Source: Thermococcaceae archaeon (GTDB lineage Archaea > Methanobacteriota_B > Thermococci > Thermococcales > Thermococcaceae). From it: a DNA stretch of 5,892 bases. A model generated the notes under the pieces. The model did no database searches. It saw only the letters and a list, made by a program, of their open reading frames with translations, and was not told the origin of the DNA. The stretch lies in NCBI GenBank assembly GCA_026986455.1, contig JALSON010000006.1:1-5892 (forward strand). Direction: 5' to 3'. Shown piece after piece: positions 1 through 5,206 of the stretch. The position numbers and the translations under genes are program-made. Each line of letters begins with the position of its first letter. Position 1 is the first letter of the stretch.

Positions 1-2106
1 ATAGCAGGTGTTTATGATTATGCCCCCTATTTCTACCGTGAAATTGTGAATGCACCCCGTGCTGTTGGTCTGAGGCTGTTCCTGAATGGTGAGCCGCTGA
101 GCCTCAGCACCCAGAGGATAAGGAAGTATGAGAGGGAGCTTGACATCGGAGAGGCGGTGCTGAGGACGGAGGTCGAGGTTGAACTGCAGCAGGGGGGAAC
201 GCTGGGATACGAAAGTGTGAGGATTGTGCACGGCAGCAGAAAGGAGGTGGTGATCCTTAAGTTCAGGGTGAAGCCCGGCAGATCCGGCACCCTGACCGTA
301 ATCTCCCCGATAAATACCGATACAGTGAATCCCCTGTACCGTGAAGAGATAACAGCAAAACATTACCGTGTAAAAAGGCACAGCTCCCATGATGATGCAA
401 TATACACCGAAGTCGAGACCACCGACGGAAGATACAGAATAGGGATTGCGAGCTCTCTGACCGTCAGCTGCAGGCATTCGAGATTCATCGTTAAGAATGC
501 GGAGGGCATTGCGGAGGTTTTCCAGCTTGATGTTGAGGAGGGGAAGGAGTACGAATTCATCCGTTATGCCGTGATTTCATACACCTCCGGGAAGGATGAC
601 ATAGAGCATCCTGTTCTGAAAAAGCTCAGAGACGCTAAAAACGCCGGATTCGACGTTCTCTACAGGGAGCACAGGGAATACTGGCAGGAGCTCTGGAGTG
701 CCGCGGAAGTGAGAATCTTAGGGGATGAGGAGGCAGAGAAGGGGCTGCTCTTCAGCCTGTTCCACCTGATGCAGTGCATGCCGGTCGACAGCAGAATTTC
801 ACTGACGGCCAGGGGCATTCATGGATTCGGCTACAGGGGGCATGTGTTCTGGGATACCGAAATTTATGCACTGCCCTTCTTTATGGCGGTCTTTCCTGAA
901 AAGGCGAGGGAGATGCTGGTCTACCGCTACAACAATCTGGACGCTGCGAGGGAGAATGCGAGGGCCAACGGCTACAGGGGGGCCCAGTTTCCGTGGGAGT
1001 CGGCGGATGACGGCTATGAGGCAACCCCTCCCGCAATACCCACGGACATGACTGGAAAAAATGTCATCAGAATATACACCGGTGAGGAGGAGCACCACAT
1101 AACGGCCGACATAGCGTATGCGGTTGAGCTGTACTACAGATTCACGGGGGATAATGATTTCATGGAGAAGTACGGGCTGGAGATTATATTTGAAACCGCA
1201 CGCTTCTGGGCCAGCAGGGTCAGACACGACAAGGATAAAGGCTACGTGATTGAAAAGGTGATCGGACCGGATGAGTATCATGAACATGTCAATAACAGCT
1301 TCTTCACGAATATGATGGCGAGATACAACCTCCTCCTTGCGGCCAGATACTTCGAGCTCTCAAAGGAAAATGAGGCCTGGAGCAGGGTTGCAGAGGCAGC
1401 AGGAGTAACCGGGGAGGAAGCTGAAAGCTGGAGGAAAATTGCGGAGAAAATTTACATCCCCCGACAGATGAATGGAATCTGGGAGGAGTTCGATGGATAC
1501 TTCGAGCTGCTCGACTACACGGTCGACCCATACGGCCTTGGAGAAGAGAGGCTGCCGGCGGAGATCAGGGAAAACCTCGGCAGAACGAAGCTCGTGAAGC
1601 AGGCCGATGTGATAGCCCTGCAGTATCTTCTGAAGGAGCAGTTTGACATGGATAACATCAGAAAAAACTTCGACTACTACCTCCCGAGAACCACCCATGC
1701 CTCCTCCCTTTCCATGCCCACATACGCCATAATTGCCTCATGGCTCGGATATGACGACATAGCATACAACTACTTCATGAAATGCTCATACATAGACCTC
1801 CACAACCTCTACGGAAATACGAAGGACGGCTTCCATCTCGCCACGGCAGGAGGGCTCTGGCAGATTCTGTTCAGGGGCTTCTGCGGGGTCGACATCAGCG
1901 GCGATATCCTAGAAATCCGCCCGAACCTGCCGCAGAGATGGGAGGAGGTTGCCCTTCGGTTCCGCTTCAGGGGGAGCAGGATACACCTGAGGATCAGGAA
2001 GGACAGGGTGGCCGTTAAGATCACCGGAGGGAAAAAGTTAAAAATCCGTGTATTTAATGAGGAAACCAATTTGGAGCCTGAAAAGGAAGTCATCCTGGGG
2101 GTGTAG
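1..2106 (+). CDS. GH65-family glycoside phosphorylase/hydrolase (maltose/trehalose/kojibiose phosphorylase type), 5' end beyond window
   Basis: Seen: the frame is open from base 1 (it begins IAGVYDYAPYFYREIVN) and stays open to the TAG at 2104, giving 701 codons in the window. The first residues already belong to the conserved N-terminal beta-sandwich, so the GTG at 46 is internal and the true start lies outside; family lengths suggest some 50-80 residues are missing. The (alpha/alpha)6-barrel follows with FWDTE (847-861), GPDEYHE (1264-1284; the Glu codon at 1273 is the predicted catalytic acid), KQADV (1597-1611) and the TTHASS segment (1690-1707) at the usual phosphate-binding position, then a small C-terminal beta domain. 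Known: GH65 enzymes are inverting, mostly cytoplasmic, and usually phosphorolyse alpha-glucosides to beta-glucose 1-phosphate; a few hydrolyse. Inference: the intact THASS region favours phosphorolysis. Which disaccharide is used cannot be read from sequence. It is followed after 3 nt by a GH130 gene, so the two are probably one operon. Confidence 0.9.
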   Translation: MAGVYDYAPYFYREIVNAPRAVGLRLFLNGEPLSLSTQRIRKYERELDIGEAVLRTEVEVELQQGGTLGYESVRIVHGSRKEVVILKFRVKPGRSGTLTVISPINTDTVNPLYREEITAKHYRVKRHSSHDDAIYTEVETTDGRYRIGIASSLTVSCRHSRFIVKNAEGIAEVFQLDVEEGKEYEFIRYAVISYTSGKDDIEHPVLKKLRDAKNAGFDVLYREHREYWQELWSAAEVRILGDEEAEKGLLFSLFHLMQCMPVDSRISLTARGIHGFGYRGHVFWDTEIYALPFFMAVFPEKAREMLVYRYNNLDAARENARANGYRGAQFPWESADDGYEATPPAIPTDMTGKNVIRIYTGEEEHHITADIAYAVELYYRFTGDNDFMEKYGLEIIFETARFWASRVRHDKDKGYVIEKVIGPDEYHEHVNNSFFTNMMARYNLLLAARYFELSKENEAWSRVAEAAGVTGEEAESWRKIAEKIYIPRQMNGIWEEFDGYFELLDYTVDPYGLGEERLPAEIRENLGRTKLVKQADVIALQYLLKEQFDMDNIRKNFDYYLPRTTHASSLSMPTYAIIASWLGYDDIAYNYFMKCSYIDLHNLYGNTKDGFHLATAGGLWQILFRGFCGVDISGDILEIRPNLPQRWEEVALRFRFRGSRIHLRIRKDRVAVKITGGKKLKIRVFNEETNLEPEKEVILGV
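2097..2103 (+). promoter_or_regulatory. Ribosome binding site selecting the TTG start of the GH130 gene
   Basis: GGGGGTG lies inside the last codons of the GH65 gene, 6 nt before TTG 2110. It is a good partial match to the archaeal anti-Shine-Dalgarno (GGAGGTGAT). It supports the rare TTG start and implies translation of the second gene from the same mRNA. Confidence 0.6.
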
Positions 2107-2109
2107 AAC

Positions 2110-3030
2110 TTGCTGAACTTTGAAATCCATGAGGGAGATGTGCTGGTGCCTCCCCTGAAAAAGCTGTCCTTCCCGATTCTGTCCCCTTCGGAGGAGGGCT
2201 TTGACTCAAAGAACATATACAACGCCGCAGTGATAAAGGAAAGGGACATGGTAGTAATGCTCTACAGGGCGGAGGGCATGGACGATGACATAACGGGGAG
2301 GATCGGGCTGGCCCTGAGCAAAGACGGCGTGGAGTTCTTGAGGCATCCGGAGCCGGTAATCGAGCCCGAGCATGAGTATGAAAAGAGAGGAGTCGAGGAT
2401 CCGAGGGTTGTTAAGGTTGGGGGCACCTATTACATGACATACACCGGCTACGACGGGAAAACGGCGAGGCTCTGTCTGGCAACGTCAAGGAACCTTGTGA
2501 CATGGAAAAAGCACGGGCCTGTTTTTGAGGAATTTCCTCAAACCGGCGACTGGACAAAGAGCGGGGCAATTCTGCCGATGAAGATGCCGGGCGGCGAGTT
2601 CAAAGGGGAGTACATAATGTATTTCGGGGACTCAAACATATGGCTGGCACATTCGAAGGACCTAATCCACTGGGAGTACGTGGAGGAGCCCGTTTTAAGG
2701 CCGAGGAAAGGCAAATTCGACAGCATCCTCGTCGAGCCCGGACCGCCGGCAATAGTGACGGACTCCGGCATAGTGCTCATATACAACAGTGCGGGCATGG
2801 AAGGGAGTGTTAGAAAATACAAGGCGGGGATAGCGGTTTTTGACAGGGAAACCCCAACCCGGCTGGTGGCAAGGAGCGAAAAGCCGATTTTGGAACCAAC
2901 CCATAAGTGGGAAATCAACGGATGGGTTGACAACGTCGTTTTCATCGAGGGCATGGTTGAGCACGGCGGGAGAATTTACCTCTACTACGGAGGTGCCGAC
3001 AGGTACATCGGCCTGGCGTACTGGGAGTAG
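2110..3030 (+). CDS. GH130-family beta-mannoside phosphorylase or beta-mannosidase
   Basis: Seen: 306 aa, a normal length for this five-bladed beta-propeller family, no signal peptide or membrane segment, so cytoplasmic. The family pattern is complete: LYRAEG (51-56), GRIGLALSKDG (63-73), GVEDPR (94-99, Asp97 the predicted catalytic acid), YYMTYT (107-112), LVEPGPP (207-213), WVDNVVF (272-278) and YYGGADRYIGLA (292-303). Known: GH130 includes mannoside phosphorylases making mannose 1-phosphate and a smaller set of inverting beta-1,2-mannosidases. The VEPGPPAI...LIYN segment (208-226) lacks the YHG-type histidine I associate with phosphorylases and looks more like the hydrolase branch; this is from memory. 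The start is TTG at 2110, chosen because GGGGGTG lies 6 nt upstream; the next in-frame candidate, GTG 2140, would remove conserved-looking N-terminal sequence. Only 3 nt separate it from the GH65 gene, so the two are probably co-transcribed and may act on one oligosaccharide. Confidence 0.85.
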   Translation: MLNFEIHEGDVLVPPLKKLSFPILSPSEEGFDSKNIYNAAVIKERDMVVMLYRAEGMDDDITGRIGLALSKDGVEFLRHPEPVIEPEHEYEKRGVEDPRVVKVGGTYYMTYTGYDGKTARLCLATSRNLVTWKKHGPVFEEFPQTGDWTKSGAILPMKMPGGEFKGEYIMYFGDSNIWLAHSKDLIHWEYVEEPVLRPRKGKFDSILVEPGPPAIVTDSGIVLIYNSAGMEGSVRKYKAGIAVFDRETPTRLVARSEKPILEPTHKWEINGWVDNVVFIEGMVEHGGRIYLYYGGADRYIGLAYWE

Positions 3031-3096
3031 GCTCGGAGGGTGTTCACGTCATCATTGTGCATCGAGTCAGTTTGCTTGCTAATCGTCATCGCCTGA
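3031..3096 (-). ncRNA. Candidate C/D box guide RNA (sRNA)
   Basis: Seen on the minus strand in the correct order: a C box GCGATGA (3092-3086, one change from RTGATGA), a 15-nt guide region, D' box CTGA (3070-3067), an 11-nt spacer, a perfect C' box ATGATGA (3055-3049), a 12-nt guide region and a D box CCGA (3036-3033, one change from CTGA). The element fills exactly the space after the GH130 stop codon. A minus-strand TATA-like CTTAAAAA at 3123-3116 would start transcription near 3095, just 5' of the C box, as expected for an archaeal guide RNA. Known: such RNAs, with L7Ae, Nop5 and fibrillarin, direct 2'-O-methylation of rRNA or tRNA at the nucleotide paired five positions upstream of the D/D' box. 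Weak points: two boxes carry one mismatch, the D' guide is long, and no terminal stem is evident. I could not assign a target. Confidence 0.42.
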
Positions 3097-3098
3097 AC

Positions 3099-3120
3099 AT
3101 TTCTTTTCTTCTGGATTTTT
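3099..3120 (+). terminator. Pyrimidine-rich terminator region of the GH65-GH130 operon
   Basis: About 70 nt after the GH130 stop, the plus strand runs through two T-rich tracts (TTTCTTTTCTTC, then ATTTTT) without a strong hairpin. Oligo-T tracts are the usual archaeal termination signal. The second tract overlaps the minus-strand TATA-like box of the guide RNA candidate. Confidence 0.45.
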
Positions 3121-3123
3121 AAG
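3116..3123 (-). promoter_or_regulatory. Putative TATA box for the minus-strand C/D RNA candidate
   Basis: Read on the minus strand the sequence is CTTAAAAA followed by TCC, the same octamer found in front of tRNA-Ser (5808-5801, CTTAAAAA followed by CCC). About 25 nt downstream of its centre is 3094-3096, immediately 5' of the C box. A GTTAAC end of the neighbouring repeat lies 7 nt upstream of it. Because the same bases are also a plus-strand T-tract, the promoter call is tentative. Confidence 0.4.
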
Positions 3124-3130
3124 CTTAGCT

Positions 3131-3198
3131 GTTAACGGGCTGAGGGTTAGGTTCCCACCCGCATTCCACGCAAACACCAGCAACCCACAGACGTTAAC
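3131..3198 (-). repeat. GTTAAC-bounded hairpin element, copy 1
   Basis: The 68-bp element starts and ends with the palindrome GTTAAC (3131-3136 and 3193-3198). The termini are imperfect inverted repeats, GTTAACGGGCTGAGGGTT against GTTAACGTCTGTGGGTT, so the strand folds into a long stem (CTG-T-GGGTT against AACCC-T-CAG) topped by a small GCGT/ATGC hairpin. Its 29-nt core (3158-3186) matches positions 5836-5864 on the opposite strand at 27 of 29 bases, and the AACCCTCAG arm is also shared, with length differences between the blocks. So it belongs to a dispersed family. It lies between two outward-facing putative promoters. It could be a small non-autonomous mobile element or a regulatory/structured RNA element; I do not recognise a named family. 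Confidence 0.75.
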
Positions 3199-3202
3199 GG
3201 TA

Positions 3203-3210
3203 ACTTTTTA
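3203..3210 (+). promoter_or_regulatory. TATA-like box of the aminotransferase gene
   Basis: ACTTTTTA is the only T/A-rich octamer in the right place before the aminotransferase. Twenty-five nt downstream of its centre is about 3231, leaving a leader of about 12-14 nt that just contains the Shine-Dalgarno. It starts 5 nt after the GTTAAC end of the repeat element. Confidence 0.5.
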
Positions 3211-3234
3211 GGGATGACTAATCAAAGTTCTGAT

Positions 3235-3240
3235 GGTGAT
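3235..3240 (+). promoter_or_regulatory. Ribosome binding site deciding the aminotransferase start
   Basis: GGTGAT exactly matches the core of the archaeal Shine-Dalgarno (GGAGGTGAT) and ends 4 nt before ATG 3245. The upstream in-frame ATG 3233 and GTG 3236 overlap or precede it and so cannot use it. Confidence 0.7.
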
Positions 3241-3244
3241 TGGA

Positions 3245-4441
3245 ATGATTCACGCATCTAAAAGAGCCATGGGAATTGAGTATGCCATCAGGGATGTTGT
3301 TCTTCCCGCAAGGGAGCTTGAAAGGAAGGGGATAAAGGTTATCCGCCTGAACATAGGTGATCCGGTTAAATTCGACTTCCAGCCTCCGGAGCACATGAAG
3401 GAAGCTTACTGCAGGGCCATTATGGAGGGCCACAACTACTACGGCGAAAGTGAGGGAGATAGGGAGCTTAGGGAAGCCATAGTTGAGCGCGAGAGGAGAA
3501 AGAACGGCGTTGATATAACCCCCGAGGACGTCCGTGTTACCGCAGCCGTCACAGAAGCCCTCCAGCTTATATTCGGCGCATCAATAAACCCCGGCGATGA
3601 GCTGCTCATACCCGGGCCGAGCTATCCGCCGTACGTTGGGCTGGTGAAGTTCTATGATGGAGTTCCCGTTGAGTATAGGAGCGTTGAGGAGGAGGGCTGG
3701 AAGCCTGACGTTGATGACATCCGGAAGAGGATAACGGAGAAAACCCGTGCCATAGCCGTTATCAACCCCAACAACCCCACCGGCGCGCTCTATGACAGAA
3801 AAGTTCTGAAGGAAATACTCGACATTGCCGGAGAGCATGATATCTTTGTCATAAGCGATGAAATCTACGACCTCATGACATATGAGGGGCAGCACGTTTC
3901 TCCGGCTTCGCTCACGAAGGATGTGCCTGTAATAGTAATGAACGGCATGTCGAAGGTCTACTTCGCCACAGGCTGGCGCCTCGGTTACATGTACTACGTC
4001 GACCCGGAGGACAGGCTTGCGGAGCTCAGGGAGGCCATAGATAAGATGGCAAGGATAAGGCTGTGCCCAAGCACCCCTGCCCAGAAGGCGGCAATAGCTG
4101 GTCTGACAGGCCCAATGGACTACCTCAGGAGTTACATGGCAAAGCTCAAAGAGAGGAGGGACTACATCTACAATCGCCTCAATGAGATGCCGGGCATAAG
4201 CGCCCAGAAGCCGGAGGGGGCGTTTTACATATTCCCGAAGATTGAGGAGGGCCCGTGGAAGAGCGACAAGGAGTTTGTCCTCGATGTTCTCAACAACGCC
4301 CATGTCCTGTTCGTCCACGGCTCCGGCTTTGGAAGGAACGGTGCCGGTCACTTCAGGGCGGTATTCCTGCCGCCGGTTGAGATACTTGAGAGGGCCATGG
4401 CCAGCCTTGAGGACTTCATGAAGAAGAGGCTCGCGGAGTAA
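3245..4441 (+). CDS. Alanine aminotransferase (PLP-dependent, class I/II aminotransferase fold)
   Basis: Catalyses alanine + 2-oxoglutarate = pyruvate + glutamate in the cytoplasm; in Thermococcales alanine is a major fermentation end product, formed to dispose of amino groups and reductant. Seen: 398 aa from ATG 3245, the same length as the P. furiosus enzyme as I remember it, and very similar along its whole length. Motifs: NPNNPTG (174-180, PLP and substrate contacts), ISDEIYDL (203-210, Asp205 and Tyr208 for the cofactor ring), GMSKVYFATGWRLGY (234-248, Lys237 the PLP Schiff-base lysine), and GHFRAVF (368-374, Arg371 the predicted substrate carboxylate binder). ATG 3245 is preferred over ATG 3233 because the family N-terminus is MI(R/H)ASKRA and GGTGAT sits just upstream. 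It has its own promoter and is monocistronic, facing the convergent small modifier gene. The alternative, another specificity within the same fold, is unlikely. Confidence 0.93.
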   Translation: MIHASKRAMGIEYAIRDVVLPARELERKGIKVIRLNIGDPVKFDFQPPEHMKEAYCRAIMEGHNYYGESEGDRELREAIVERERRKNGVDITPEDVRVTAAVTEALQLIFGASINPGDELLIPGPSYPPYVGLVKFYDGVPVEYRSVEEEGWKPDVDDIRKRITEKTRAIAVINPNNPTGALYDRKVLKEILDIAGEHDIFVISDEIYDLMTYEGQHVSPASLTKDVPVIVMNGMSKVYFATGWRLGYMYYVDPEDRLAELREAIDKMARIRLCPSTPAQKAAIAGLTGPMDYLRSYMAKLKERRDYIYNRLNEMPGISAQKPEGAFYIFPKIEEGPWKSDKEFVLDVLNNAHVLFVHGSGFGRNGAGHFRAVFLPPVEILERAMASLEDFMKKRLAE

Positions 4442-4450
4442 TCCCATCCA

Positions 4451-4462
4451 CTTTCTCTTTTT
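4451..4462 (+). terminator. T-rich terminator after the aminotransferase
   Basis: CTTTCTCTTTTT lies 10 nt after the aminotransferase stop, in the 38-nt gap before the convergent small gene ends at 4480. It fits an archaeal oligo-T terminator. I see no equally clear tract for the opposite strand here. Confidence 0.55.
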
Positions 4463-4479
4463 GGATTGTAAAGAAGGGA

Positions 4480-4683
4480 TTATCCCCCGGAAACTACGGG
4501 GATAACCTCAATGTAATCGCCATCCTTTACGTTCTCATCCTCGAGTGCCACCCTTCCATTGACCTTCGCTATCGCGCTCTCCGTGTTGAAGCCCAGCTCA
4601 CGGAGGACATCTCTCACCTTCATGCCCTTCCTCCACTCGACTTCCCTTTCTATCCTTCTTCCCATGACCCTGACCCTGAGCAT
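4480..4683 (-). CDS. MoaD/ThiS-family beta-grasp sulfur carrier or small archaeal ubiquitin-like modifier
   Basis: Seen: 67 aa from ATG 4683, ending VIPVVSGG. The terminal di-glycine and the pattern VRDVLRELGF (23-32), SAIAKVNG (36-43) and VKDGDYIEVIPVVSGG (52-67) are typical of the family. Known: the C-terminal glycine is adenylated by an E1-like enzyme and then carries sulfur as a thiocarboxylate (molybdopterin, thiamine or tRNA 2-thiouridine synthesis) or is joined to lysines of target proteins. The sequence alone does not separate these roles. No moa, thi or tRNA-thiolation gene is adjacent, although two tRNAs lie about 900 bp away. Start: GTG 4692 and 4689 are in frame, but the TATA box at 4723-4716 puts the transcript start near 4694, so ATG 4683 with a leader of about 11 nt containing GGTGGTGGT is best. 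Monocistronic, convergent with the aminotransferase. Confidence 0.88.
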   Translation of the reverse strand: MLRVRVMGRRIEREVEWRKGMKVRDVLRELGFNTESAIAKVNGRVALEDENVKDGDYIEVIPVVSGG

Positions 4684-4715
4684 TACCACCACCGGAGAGC
4701 ATGTCCCTGCCCTGG

Positions 4716-4723
4716 TTTATAAA
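4716..4723 (-). promoter_or_regulatory. TATA box of the MoaD/ThiS-like gene
   Basis: TTTATAAA, the best TATA box in the window. Its centre is about 25 nt upstream of 4694, giving a very short leader (4694-4684) that holds a GGTG Shine-Dalgarno. The octamer is self-complementary, but only the minus direction leads into a gene at the right distance. Confidence 0.75.
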
Positions 4724-4744
4724 CCTCACTGATTGAGATTCGGT

Positions 4745-4758
4745 CTGACCTCCTCCCC
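4745..4758 (-). repeat. Inverted copy of an IS200/IS605-like right-end motif
   Basis: CTGACCTCCTCCCC is the exact reverse complement of GGGGAGGAGGTCAG at 5131-5144. Read on the minus strand, the motif is preceded by a small hairpin CCCC-ACCGCAAA-GGGG, whereas the plus-strand copy is preceded by a different hairpin of the same type. Similar end motifs occur, as I remember them, at the right ends of archaeal IS200/IS605 elements and their tnpB-only relatives. This copy points toward the small modifier gene and ends about 20 nt before its TATA box. No transposase or TnpB reading frame is attached. Confidence 0.6.
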
Positions 4759-4803
4759 TTTGCGGTGGGGATGCAATGAACTGTCCAACAGGCATTAAAT
4801 AGC

Positions 4804-4818
4804 CGAAACCCTTTTAAA
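4804..4818 (+). promoter_or_regulatory. BRE/TATA promoter of the structured RNA
   Basis: CGAAAC (BRE-like) directly followed by CCTTTTAAA is a convincing Thermococcales promoter. The expected start, about 25 nt after the TATA centre, is near 4838-4842. No plausible protein start follows, so the transcript is probably non-coding. Confidence 0.65.
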
Positions 4819-4837
4819 CTCTGGAGCGTAGTAAGAC

Positions 4838-5194
4838 CTCGAAGAGACCATCGTAAGACGACCCGATGAGACGAGGGGTTCCACGTTACCACTCCACCTT
4901 GGAGTGGTTGACGCCGTTAGGCGTCCTTTCAAAAATCGCCGTTGGGCGGTCAAAACTCTAAGGGTGGCCTTTGAACCATAACCCCAATCCGGTTTTCTCC
5001 GGTGAGGGGTAACGGGCCGGAGACCCGGCCTGCGGGCTGAGCTAAAACCGGCAACGGGAGTAGGCTATGAACCCGCAAACCGAACCGCCAATTAGCGGGG
5101 GACTAAAGTTGAACCCTCACCCTTCAGGGCGGGGAGGAGGTCAGCCTTCAAGCTGGAGGTTTACTTTCTTACGACGTCCGCGGGGCGTCTTTTT
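4838..5194 (+). ncRNA. Structured non-coding RNA of about 355 nt, possibly a tnpB-less omega-RNA relative
   Basis: A promoter, no long frame and a strong terminator bracket a series of hairpins: nested CCTCG/CGAGG (4837-4876) around CATCG/CGATG; a perfect 9-bp stem with CCT loop (4888-4908); a 6-bp stem with GTTA loop (4910-4925); a 6-bp stem with GTTG loop (4935-4950); CCCC/GGGG plus CCGG/CCGG (4982-5009); an 8-bp stem with AGAC loop (5013-5032); CGGG/CCCG (5033-5075) and CCGC/GCGG (5085-5098). TCGTAAG (4851-4857) could alternatively pair with CTTACGA (5168-5174) to close the molecule. Toward the 3' end, 5114-5144 resembles the right end of IS200/IS605/tnpB elements, the place where omega-RNAs that guide TnpB end; the 20 nt after 5144 would then be the guide. 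A short tnpB-tail-like frame (MNPQTEPPISGG from 5067) supports descent from such an element. It lacks the conserved core I expect of RNase P RNA and SRP RNA. A known Thermococcales RNA of the Hgc type is the main alternative. Confidence 0.6.
5131..5144 (+). repeat. IS200/IS605-like right-end motif
   Basis: GGGGAGGAGGTCAG follows a hairpin CCCT-CACCCTTC-AGGG (5114-5129). The hairpin plus GGGGAGGAGGTCAG arrangement recalls the right ends of archaeal IS200/IS605 and IS1341-type elements, where TnpA cuts and the TnpB guide RNA meets its guide. It forms a perfect 14-bp inverted pair with 4745-4758, about 400 bp apart end to end. Identification is from memory. Confidence 0.55.
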
Positions 5195-5206
5195 AAGTTA
5201 AACCTC
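5156..5206 (+). terminator. Large palindromic terminator of the structured RNA
   Basis: The inner hairpin GACGTCC-GCG-GGGCGTC (5173-5189, 7 bp with one G-T pair) is followed by TTTTT (5190-5194), like an intrinsic terminator. It sits inside an outer inverted repeat GAGGTTTACTT (5156-5166) and AAGTTAAACCTC (5195-5206), 11 bp with one bulged T. Archaea rarely need hairpins to terminate, so this degree of structure may also have a role in RNA stability or mark the edge of a former element. Confidence 0.6.

Noticed and set aside
46..48. GTG at 46 as the start of the GH65 gene
   Set aside because: The open frame and the conserved GH65 N-terminal sequence continue upstream to base 1, so the gene begins outside the window.
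3193..3204. SurR-type operator upstream of the aminotransferase
   Set aside because: GTTAACGGTAAC has the half-sites but not the GTT-n3-AAC spacing of the Pyrococcus sulfur-response regulator; GTTAAC here is better explained as the repeat end.
4683..4892. Minus-strand frame across the IS605-like motif
   Set aside because: It overlaps the modifier promoter and the RNA promoter, and its protein has no recognisable pattern; at most a tnpB-tail relic near 4745-4800.
4838..5194. RNase P RNA or SRP RNA
   Set aside because: Length is similar, but I find neither the GAGGAAAGTC and ACAGAA-type core segments of RNase P RNA nor the GGAAGGGAGCA-type helix 8 of SRP RNA.
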